Source of the DNA: CAZYJD01 sp964647785
GTDB taxonomy: Bacteria; Bacteroidota; Bacteroidia; NS11-12g; UBA9320
Direction of reading: 5' to 3'
Length of the DNA: 5,085 nucleotides
NCBI GenBank assembly: GCA_964647785.1
Contig: CAZYJD010000121.1
Coordinates: 1 to 5,085 of the forward strand
Part shown: one piece after another, positions 1-5,085 of the stretch
Position numbering within the stretch: the stretch's first letter is position 1
How the letters are laid out: every line of letters begins with the position of its first letter
Translations under genes and position numbers: made by a program
Notes under the pieces: model-generated
Told to the model about the DNA's origin: nothing
The model's input: the letters and a program-made list of their open reading frames with translations, nothing else
Databases searched by the model: none

Positions 1-41
1 GATGTAAACAGATGGAAGTTTTACAGTGTCGCATAGCTTTC

Positions 42-49
42 TATTTTTG
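42..49 (+). promoter_or_regulatory. Bacteroidota-type -7 promoter element for the DUF6580 gene
   Basis: TATTTTTG is a perfect match to the Bacteroidota -7 consensus TAnnTTTG. A T-run at 19-22 lies 19 bases upstream, where the -33 TTTG is expected, but it matches only as TTTT. Transcription would start around 54-57, giving a very short leader before the ATG at 63. The element lies inside the reading frame that opens at the ATG at 12, which argues that the real start is at 63. The identical octamer precedes the tRNA-Ser gene. Confidence 0.6.
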
Positions 50-62
50 TACCATTGTAAAC

Positions 63-623
63 ATGAAAGCTAAAAACACCATCTACTTTGCCTTGTTGAT
101 TGTAGCAGCAGGTTTTATTCGTCTTTGGATTGAGATTCCTAATTTTAGTCCCGTTGCAGCCATTGCACTTGTGGGCGGATTTTATTGGAAAAAAGATTTC
201 AAGGCGTACCTCCTCCCCCTCTCAGCTCTATTCATAACCGACGCAATTCTTGCGCTGGGTGGAGGATCTTATGCAGCATATTTTATGAGTGGCGGAATGC
301 TGGCCGTATATAGCGCTTTTGCCCTGACCTCATTTATGGGAAGCAGAATGCGGAGGGCAAATGCAGGTAACATGTTGGCATACGGAACGCTTTCGGCGGT
401 GGCATTTTTTCTCATCACCAATTTTGCCGTCTGGCTGAGCGGTAGCATGTATCCACAAACGCTCATGGGATTGTTGGAATGCTACGGAGCAGGTCTGGCT
501 TTTTATCGCCAGGAAGTGTTTGGTAGCTTTTTCTTGAACTTCTGGATGGGCACCATGGCTTTCGGAAGCATTTTTCTGCTGATGGCCAACATGCTCAAAG
601 CTCCAAAGCCTGTTTTGGCTTAA
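63..623 (+). CDS. DUF6580 family putative transport membrane protein
   Basis: This 186-residue integral inner-membrane protein matches my recollection of the DUF6580 family. The family signature near the N-terminus is visible: an Arg at 20 followed by PNFSPVAAIALVGG at 26-39. A second block, FFLITNFAVW at 115-124, is followed by YPQTLMGLLECY (130-141) and an F-Y-R segment near 147-149. Hydrophobic stretches suggest about six helices, near residues 6-22, 29-41, 47-65, 72-92, 104-124 and 153-175. Asp60 sits at the end of the third helix, and a basic loop (RMRR, 95-98) suggests a cytoplasmic side. The substrate is unknown. The family resembles small solute-binding membrane subunits such as ECF S-components in size and helix count, but that is inference. 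The ATG at 63 was preferred to the one at 12 because the -7 promoter element lies between them and the extra 17 residues do not fit the family. The stop overlaps that of the converging DUF1015 gene. Confidence 0.82.
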   Translation: MKAKNTIYFALLIVAAGFIRLWIEIPNFSPVAAIALVGGFYWKKDFKAYLLPLSALFITDAILALGGGSYAAYFMSGGMLAVYSAFALTSFMGSRMRRANAGNMLAYGTLSAVAFFLITNFAVWLSGSMYPQTLMGLLECYGAGLAFYRQEVFGSFFLNFWMGTMAFGSIFLLMANMLKAPKPVLA

Positions 624-1855
624 AAATTATTTTCGTCGTATTTCTGAACGATCATGCCCGAACGCAATTTGGGCTCTACATAGGTGCTTTTTGGTGGCAT
701 GCTCAATCCTTCATCTGCGATCGCCCGAACTTGTGAGAAATCTGGCGGATAGACCGTAACAGCAAATTGACACTCCTGCTGATCAACCATGTCCATTAGT
801 TTCTGAAGAGATTGGTCACCTGAGAAATAGATGATGCGCTGATCTGAACGCGAGTCACGAACGTCAAAAATGTTCTTGAACAGCAACTCTTCAAGAATAA
901 CCACATCGAGGCGTTCGTATGTTCCCTCGCCCACATAGTGCTTGGGGCTTAATTCAAACCATTTATTATTGATATAAAGTCCAAACAAACGTGGATTGCC
1001 CGGCAGGTATGTTTTTGCATCCAGGGCAATGATATCAAAATCTTTCTCAAGCAAATTCCAGAACCGCCCTTCATCCAATTGTTCCTTCTGTTTCCAAAGA
1101 CGGTGAAAGGAAGTGATTTGCAATTGATTTTCAGGCACGATCAAACCAAGAAAGAAGCGCCGGAGATCAGTTTTTTGTTCTTGCCAATAAGTTGAGGCAA
1201 TATGCGAGCGATGGTGACCATCAGCAATATAAAGCGCTTCAATTTCTTTGAATTCATCTGCTATGACTCGCAGTATATCTTCATCGCTAATTTGCCAAAT
1301 TTCGTGCTGACGCCGGTCTGCCGAAATAAATCTAAGAATGGGGCGATTGGTATGAGCGAGTTCGCGATAGAGATCATCCAGTTCTTGATTGGTAGGATGT
1401 GTGAGCAAGACCGGTTCGCCCATTACTTCCGTTTCACGGAGCAGTTTACCAAGATAAGAAACCCTAGCGGTTTGTATATTCTCGTGCTTTTTGATGCTAC
1501 CTTGCTCGTATTCTTCCGCATCGCAAAGTGCAATGAGGCCATTGAATTGGTCACCATTTTTAAGGTTCACTTGTCGGTACACAAAAAAAGACGGCTCTTC
1601 CACCCTTTTCAGCAAACCTTTTTTTTCCATTTGTAGCAAATAGGCACGGGCGCTATCAAAAATATGCTTATCGTCTTCTTCAGCAAGCTGATTGCCTTTT
1701 AGATGGACTTTGGTTAAATGGTGAAAGGTATGAGGATTCTGCTCCAGCTCTTTCATAAGGGCTGGCATGCCATCGAAATCTGCACTTCTCGCACTGATGC
1801 GATCTGCTAGTTCATTCTCCGGTAGAAAGGGTCGAAATGGTTTTAGCGTTGCCAA
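620..1855 (-). CDS. DUF1015 domain-containing protein, third gene of the serC-serA operon
   Basis: This 411-residue soluble protein is a full-length DUF1015 member. It has the family N-terminus (ATLKPFRPFLP, 2-12), an IKKHE segment at 121-125, the hallmark ADGHHR at 211-216, and the conserved C-terminal block MPPKSTYVEPKLRSGMIV at 386-403. No signal peptide or membrane segment is seen. The family's function is not established. From memory it belongs to the ParB/sulfiredoxin-like fold, and the GHHR motif resembles GERR in ParB and GCHR in sulfiredoxin. That fold also includes the ADP-dependent serine kinase SerK, so a role at phosphoserine/serine is plausible in this operon but is inference. 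The start is TTG at 1855, immediately after the serA TAA and in the same frame. The next in-frame Met (residue 30) would lose the conserved N-terminus, so TTG is well supported. No Shine-Dalgarno is visible; translation probably depends on ribosomes finishing serA. Family assignment is firm, function is not. Confidence 0.88.
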   Translation of the reverse strand: MATLKPFRPFLPENELADRISARSADFDGMPALMKELEQNPHTFHHLTKVHLKGNQLAEEDDKHIFDSARAYLLQMEKKGLLKRVEEPSFFVYRQVNLKNGDQFNGLIALCDAEEYEQGSIKKHENIQTARVSYLGKLLRETEVMGEPVLLTHPTNQELDDLYRELAHTNRPILRFISADRRQHEIWQISDEDILRVIADEFKEIEALYIADGHHRSHIASTYWQEQKTDLRRFFLGLIVPENQLQITSFHRLWKQKEQLDEGRFWNLLEKDFDIIALDAKTYLPGNPRLFGLYINNKWFELSPKHYVGEGTYERLDVVILEELLFKNIFDVRDSRSDQRIIYFSGDQSLQKLMDMVDQQECQFAVTVYPPDFSQVRAIADEGLSMPPKSTYVEPKLRSGMIVQKYDENNF

Positions 1856-2824
1856 TTAGGCCGCAAAGAAAGCAATAATTTTGTCTGCCAGTTCAAGTCC
1901 AACACGATCCTGGGCTTCTTGCGTTGCAGCGCCTATGTGAGGCGATAGAGAAAGCTTATCTACCTTGAGAATGGCATCATCTATGGGTGGTTCATTCTCG
2001 AAAACATCCAATGCAGCGAATGCCAATTTCCCATTTTCTAAGGCATTTTTCAATGCTTTTTCATCAACCACCCCACCTCGTGCAGCATTTACCAGTCCGG
2101 CACCTGCCTTCATGATATTGAGTTCGTTTTCACCGATCACAGGCTTTTCCTGTCCGGGAACATGAATGGTTATGAAGTCGCTGTTTTTAAGCACCTCTTC
2201 TACCGAGGTGGTTTTGATATGCACGGTGATGCTCTCTGATGACATGTCAGGATGCAGGCTCAATTCAATATCAGCAGCTGGAATGAATGCGTCGGCAGCA
2301 AGCACTTTCATGCCATTGCCCAAGGCAATGCGTGCTGCCTCCTGACCAATTCTACCGAAGCCAATGATGCCGAGCGTTTTACCGCGAAGTTCAATTCCTT
2401 TTCCAGCCATTTTCTTCAGGGACTTGAATTCTGTAACCCCTTCATTGGGCATGCGGCGATTCAGCTCCGGAAGAAAGCGGCACATGCCATAGAGATGTGC
2501 AAATACCAATTCAGCAACTGATGATGATGAGGCTGCCGGTGTATTGAATACCCGAATACCGTGTTGTTCTGCATCTTCTACATCAATATTATCCATGCCA
2601 ACCCCTCCTCTTCCAATCATCTTAATTCGACTCATTTGTGCAATGAGATCTTTTCTTACTTTGGTGGCAGAACGCACCAGTAATACGTCGTAATCATTAA
2701 TGATTTGAGGCAGTTGTTCGTTAGGGAAATGATTGGTATCCACTTCAAAACCTGCTGCTTCTAATCTACTTTTACCGGCTGCAGATATGCCATCATTTGC
2801 GAGTATTTTGACCATATTATTCAT
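1856..2824 (-). CDS. serA: D-3-phosphoglycerate dehydrogenase, short form without ACT domain
   Basis: This 322-residue cytoplasmic enzyme oxidises 3-phosphoglycerate to 3-phosphohydroxypyruvate with NAD+, the first step of phosphorylated serine synthesis. It has the two-part D-2-hydroxyacid dehydrogenase layout. The substrate-domain N-terminus includes VLLVRSATKV (47-56) and GRGGVGMDNID (71-81). The inserted Rossmann domain has GFGRIG at 155-160 and an acidic residue, Asp178, at the expected ribose-binding position. The catalytic residues are Arg249 (NAARGG), Glu278 (ENEPP) and His296 (SPHIGAAT). The protein ends just after the returning helix, so it lacks the C-terminal ACT domain that gives E. 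coli SerA (about 410 residues) serine feedback. The serC neighbour supports SerA over other hydroxyacid dehydrogenases. The chosen ATG shares its A with the serC stop (TAATG). A second ATG three codons later, giving MVKILANDG, is an equally plausible start. Translation is probably coupled to serC. Confidence 0.93.
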   Translation of the reverse strand: MNNMVKILANDGISAAGKSRLEAAGFEVDTNHFPNEQLPQIINDYDVLLVRSATKVRKDLIAQMSRIKMIGRGGVGMDNIDVEDAEQHGIRVFNTPAASSSSVAELVFAHLYGMCRFLPELNRRMPNEGVTEFKSLKKMAGKGIELRGKTLGIIGFGRIGQEAARIALGNGMKVLAADAFIPAADIELSLHPDMSSESITVHIKTTSVEEVLKNSDFITIHVPGQEKPVIGENELNIMKAGAGLVNAARGGVVDEKALKNALENGKLAFAALDVFENEPPIDDAILKVDKLSLSPHIGAATQEAQDRVGLELADKIIAFFAA

Positions 2825-3876
2825 TAATTAAACGTTTGCATTACGTTCACAAGCGCTTTCACACTATCCAATTCCAATGCGTTGTACATGGATGCGCGAA
2901 ATCCGCCAACGGAGCGGTGTCCTTTAATTCCACTGATATTCGCTTCTTTGCAGGCTGCGAGAAACTGATCGTTGAGGCTCTCATCTTTCAATAAGAAAGT
3001 AGCATTCATCATGGAGCGATCTTCCTTTTCAACGGTTCCGACAAAAAGCTCATTGTTGTCGATTTCATGATAGAGTAAGCTCGCTTTTTCTTGGTTTCTT
3101 TTCTCCATGGCTTCAAGTCCCAATTCTTTCACCCACTTTAAAGTATGATAGGACGTAAACACGGCAAAAACGGGTGGTGTATTGAACATGCTGTCTTTAT
3201 TGATGTGAGTGGCGTAGTTCATCATGGTGGGCAGTTGTCGTTGTACCTTCTCAAGCAGCGACTTGCGGATAATGACCAGGGTGGTTCCTGCGGGTCCCAT
3301 ATTTTTCTGTGCTCCGGCATAGATTAAATCAAATGTATTGGCATCAATAGGTCTGCTGAAGATGTCGGAACTCATGTCGCATATGAGCGGAATCTCAGAA
3401 TCAGGGAATTGGTGCATTTGAGTGCCGAAGATGGTGTTGTTCGATGTGCAATGGAAGTAATCCGCATCAGCGGGTATCTGGTAATTTTTGGGGATGTAGT
3501 TGAAATTCTTGTCTTCACTGCTGCCAACCACCTCTACCTGGCCAAAAAGTTTGGCTTCTTTGATGGCATTCTTGGCCCAGGTGCCCGTATTCAGGTAAGC
3601 CGCCTTTGTATTCAGGAAGTTATAGGCAACCATCAAAAATTGGGTACTAGCACCTCCTTGTAGATAGAGCACCTCATAATCCTCACCGAGTTGAAAAAGA
3701 TCTTTCACAATTTGACGTGCGTTTTCCATGATCGCTACGAATTCTTTGCCCCGGTGCGAAACCTCAATTAATGAAAGCCCTGTTCCAGCGAAATTGGTCA
3801 ATGCATCTTTGGCTGCTTCAACTGCAGAAGGTGGAAGAATTGCCGGTCCGGCAGAAAAATTGTGGATTTTGCTCAT
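2824..3876 (-). CDS. serC: Phosphoserine aminotransferase
   Basis: This 350-residue PLP enzyme (E. coli SerC is about 362) converts 3-phosphohydroxypyruvate and glutamate to O-phosphoserine and 2-oxoglutarate. It may also act on the related intermediate of pyridoxal phosphate synthesis. The N-terminus HNFSAGPAILP (5-15) is diagnostic. SHRGKEF (40-46) carries the substrate-phosphate-binding His41 and Arg42. LQGGAS (72-77) forms the cofactor phosphate loop, and Trp100 (TGTW) stacks on the ring. Asp167 (CDMSSD) contacts the ring nitrogen. Lys191 in AGAQKNMGPAG is the Schiff-base lysine. The C-terminal GIKGHRSVGGFRASMYNA (316-333) is the family's second substrate-binding block. All key residues are present and the gene looks intact. 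It is first in the serC-serA-DUF1015 operon, with a promoter element at 3896-3903. The ATG at 3876 fits the family N-terminus exactly. Confidence 0.97.
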   Translation of the reverse strand: MSKIHNFSAGPAILPPSAVEAAKDALTNFAGTGLSLIEVSHRGKEFVAIMENARQIVKDLFQLGEDYEVLYLQGGASTQFLMVAYNFLNTKAAYLNTGTWAKNAIKEAKLFGQVEVVGSSEDKNFNYIPKNYQIPADADYFHCTSNNTIFGTQMHQFPDSEIPLICDMSSDIFSRPIDANTFDLIYAGAQKNMGPAGTTLVIIRKSLLEKVQRQLPTMMNYATHINKDSMFNTPPVFAVFTSYHTLKWVKELGLEAMEKRNQEKASLLYHEIDNNELFVGTVEKEDRSMMNATFLLKDESLNDQFLAACKEANISGIKGHRSVGGFRASMYNALELDSVKALVNVMQTFN

Positions 3877-3895
3877 GTCTTTCGAAAATTTGGCG

Positions 3896-3903
3896 CAAAG
3901 CTA
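3896..3903 (-). promoter_or_regulatory. Bacteroidota-type -7 promoter element for the serC-serA-DUF1015 operon
   Basis: Read on the minus strand this is TAGCTTTG, a perfect match to TAnnTTTG. It ends 19 bases upstream of the serC ATG, so transcription would start near 3888-3891 with a leader of about 12-15 bases. No good TTTG -33 element is found at the usual 19-21 base spacing. That could mean a weak or activator-dependent promoter. No other promoter-like site is evident before serA or the DUF1015 gene, consistent with one transcript for all three. Confidence 0.55.
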
Positions 3904-3913
3904 AAGATTCTGT

Positions 3914-3960
3914 TTGATCTGAAGGTTAATAGTTGGTCGATCTTGAATTTTAATTGGTTG
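3914..3960. repeat. Degenerate tandem repeat (two copies of about 23 bp) between serC and the YihY gene
   Basis: Copy one at 3914-3936 and copy two at 3937-3960 align as T(T/C)GATCT, GAA, then TTAAT, with one single-base gap and about 17 of 23 positions matching by eye. The repeat lies in the divergent intergenic region, upstream of the serC -7 element, where a -33 element or regulator site would sit. It may be a pair of regulator half-sites or a decayed local duplication. The sequence is AT-rich, so chance similarity remains possible. Confidence 0.3.
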
Positions 3961-4037
3961 CAAGCATTTTGTTTTTTTGAGATACGCTGATTTCATGCTT
4001 AGGAAACAAAATTCTGTCATTGCACACATATCTTCGC

Positions 4038-4961
4038 ATGGTGGATATTCTCCAACGCATCAAGCAACATCGTTTTATCAAAAGAATCAACCATTGGTTA
4101 AAACGGGTTACACTTCCGGGCTTTCGTCGAAAAAGCCTACATGAAGTGGGCAATTTCTTCATCAAATCACTATGGGATGAAGATTTGAATCTCAGGGCAA
4201 GTTCACTGGCATTTAATTTTTTCCTGGCATTGTTTCCCGCCATTATTTTCTTCTTCACCCTCATCGCCTACATCCCGATTGATTTTTTACACGGAGAGAT
4301 TCTGGAATACTTTAGGTATATCCTTCCGGAGAGCGTTTATTTATCGGTGATTAGTACCATTGAAGACATTTTAAAAAACCAGCACGGTTCTTTACTATCT
4401 TTAGGTTTCATCTTCGCACTCTACTTTGCCAGCAATGCTTTTGCGAGTATGATGAGTGCCTTTAATAAATATGAACACGAAGAAAAGAAACGGGGCTTTA
4501 TTCATACCCGATTGCGAGGCATATGGTTGACACTCTTAGTAAGCATGATCGTAATCCTAACCATTGCGGTGATCACTTACGCCCAGTTATTGTTAACCTG
4601 GGTACGCGATCAACATTGGATTGAAAGCAGTTGGATCAGTTCGCTAATAACCCTTGCGCAGTATTTTTCGATTTTCCTTCTTATTTATTTCAGCATTTCA
4701 GCCATGTTTTATTTTGGCTCCAGTCGTTCTTCTCATTGGCGGTTTTTTAGTCCGGGGAGCACGCTTGCCAGTGTACTTTCTCTCATCACTTGTTGGGGCT
4801 TTGCATTTTACGTGAACAATTTCAATTCGTATAACAAATTGTATGGTTCCATTGGTGTGATTCTTGCCTTTATGGTTTTGATTTACTTCAATAGTTTGGT
4901 ATTTCTCATTGGCTTTGAGCTCAATTCGAGCATCGATCGCGCAGAAAAGGAAGTGAAATAG
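4038..4961 (+). CDS. YihY/virulence factor BrkB family membrane protein
   Basis: This 307-residue polytopic inner-membrane protein belongs to the YihY/BrkB family, whose biochemical role is unsettled (it was once misnamed ribonuclease BN). A basic cytoplasmic N-terminus (RIKQHRFIKR, 7-16) leads into the family signature RASSLAFNFFLALFPAIIF (53-71). The C-terminal block YNKLYGSIGVILAFMVLIYF (265-284), followed by IGFELN (291-296), is the second hallmark. There are about six hydrophobic segments, near residues 54-79, 118-142, 162-184, 204-228, 240-260 and 268-297. Length and helix number fit intact members. The ATG at 4038 was chosen over an in-frame TTG at 4020, which would add six residues without family support. 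No Shine-Dalgarno is visible. The promoter is unresolved: TATCTTCG at 4029-4036 matches seven of eight -7 positions but abuts the ATG and lacks a -33 partner. The gene diverges from the serC operon and has no evident functional tie to it. Confidence 0.88.
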   Translation: MVDILQRIKQHRFIKRINHWLKRVTLPGFRRKSLHEVGNFFIKSLWDEDLNLRASSLAFNFFLALFPAIIFFFTLIAYIPIDFLHGEILEYFRYILPESVYLSVISTIEDILKNQHGSLLSLGFIFALYFASNAFASMMSAFNKYEHEEKKRGFIHTRLRGIWLTLLVSMIVILTIAVITYAQLLLTWVRDQHWIESSWISSLITLAQYFSIFLLIYFSISAMFYFGSSRSSHWRFFSPGSTLASVLSLITCWGFAFYVNNFNSYNKLYGSIGVILAFMVLIYFNSLVFLIGFELNSSIDRAEKEVK

Positions 4962-4962
4962 T

Positions 4963-4995
4963 GTTGTGTAAAATTAAATGCTTGGATTATTTTTG
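4963..4995 (+). promoter_or_regulatory. Bacteroidota-type promoter for tRNA-Ser
   Basis: A TATTTTTG -7 element at 4988-4995 matches TAnnTTTG perfectly. A GTTG at 4963-4966 stands 21 bases upstream and matches three of four -33 positions. Transcription would begin near 5000-5003, a few bases before the mature tRNA 5' end at 5009. The promoter starts two bases after the YihY-family stop codon, so the tRNA appears to be separately transcribed. No hairpin terminator for the upstream gene is seen in this gap. Confidence 0.65.
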
Positions 4996-5008
4996 CACTC
5001 CTTTAACG

Positions 5009-5085
5009 GGAGAGGTGGCAGAGTGGTCGAATGCGGCGGTCTTGAAAACCGTTGTACCGCGAGGTACCGGGGGTTCGAATCCCTC
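5009..5085 (+). tRNA. tRNA-Ser (anticodon UGA), 3' end cut by the window
   Basis: This class II tRNA reads UCA and related serine codons. The acceptor 5' strand GGAGAGG is at 5009-5015, followed by T8. The D-stem pairs GCA (5018-5020) with TGC (5032-5034). The anticodon stem GCGGT/ACCGT (5036-5040/5048-5052) encloses CTTGAAA with TGA at 5043-5045. A long variable arm pairs GTACC (5054-5058) with GGTAC (5063-5067) around GCGA, the mark of tRNA-Ser. The T-arm is GGGGG, TTCGAAT, CCCTC (5069-5085). The window ends exactly at the T-stem, so the acceptor 3' strand and discriminator base are outside it. This is a boundary effect, not a broken gene. Confidence 0.97.

Noticed and set aside
12..62. N-terminal extension of the DUF6580 protein from the ATG at 12
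   Set aside because: The 17 extra residues do not fit the family, and a perfect -7 promoter element lies at 42-49 inside this stretch.
606..621. Hairpin AAGCC-TGTTTT-GGCTT at the convergent gene ends, as a terminator
   Set aside because: The stem is only five pairs, a competing CCAAA/TTTGG stem overlaps it, and neither strand has a U-tract directly after it.
1202..1636. 144-codon plus-strand open frame opposite the DUF1015 gene
   Set aside because: It is antisense to a well-conserved coding region, its translation resembles no family I know, and it has no promoter or start context.
2252..2521. Plus-strand open frame opposite serA (with another at 1965-2165)
   Set aside because: These are antisense shadows of a strongly conserved enzyme, with low-complexity translations and no independent support.
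3409..3663. Plus-strand open frames opposite serC (this one and 3145-3327)
   Set aside because: They are antisense to serC codons that carry conserved active-site residues, and nothing suggests translation.
4020..4037. TTG start six codons upstream for the YihY-family protein
   Set aside because: An ATG at 4038 is available and the extra residues are not supported by the family.
3950..4264. 104-codon minus-strand open frame overlapping the start of the YihY-family gene
   Set aside because: It is mostly antisense to the conserved YihY N-terminus, and its Lys/Arg-rich translation matches no family I recognise. It would leave the serC promoter region inside its downstream path.
5009..5085. The tRNA as a truncated or pseudo-tRNA, or an integration-site remnant
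   Set aside because: All arms present pair well, and the missing acceptor strand simply lies beyond the window end. No repeat of its 3' part is seen inside the window.

Overview
The window looks like ordinary chromosomal DNA from a member of the Bacteroidota. Three things point there. Perfect TAnnTTTG -7 elements, the Bacteroidota sigma-factor signature, lie in front of three transcription units. Shine-Dalgarno sequences are essentially absent from the starts. The protein families (DUF6580, YihY/BrkB, serC-serA-DUF1015) are typical of that phylum. The sequence alone does not settle the genus. There are no mobile elements, CRISPR arrays or rRNA genes.

Layout. A small six-helix membrane protein of the DUF6580 putative-transport family (63-623, +) has its own promoter at 42-49. 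It runs tail to tail into a three-gene minus-strand operon, and the two opposing stop codons overlap within TTAA. Read in its own direction the operon is serC (3876-2824), serA (2824-1856) and a DUF1015 gene (1855-620). There are no gaps: serC and serA share one base, and the DUF1015 gene begins with TTG directly after the serA stop codon, in the same frame. After a 161-bp divergent intergenic region comes a YihY/BrkB-family membrane protein (4038-4961, +). Last is a tRNA-Ser(UGA) gene with its own promoter, cut by the window end before the 3' half of its acceptor stem.

How the genes work together. SerA oxidises 3-phosphoglycerate to 3-phosphohydroxypyruvate, and SerC transaminates that to O-phosphoserine. 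The last step of the serine pathway, phosphoserine to serine, has no recognisable serB here. The tightly coupled third gene encodes DUF1015, a family without an agreed function that carries an ADGHHR motif resembling the GxxR motifs of the ParB/sulfiredoxin fold. That fold includes an ADP-dependent serine kinase that interconverts serine and phosphoserine. A role for DUF1015 at the phosphoserine/serine step is therefore the most interesting hypothesis in the window, but it is inference. The two membrane proteins and the tRNA have no visible functional link to serine synthesis.
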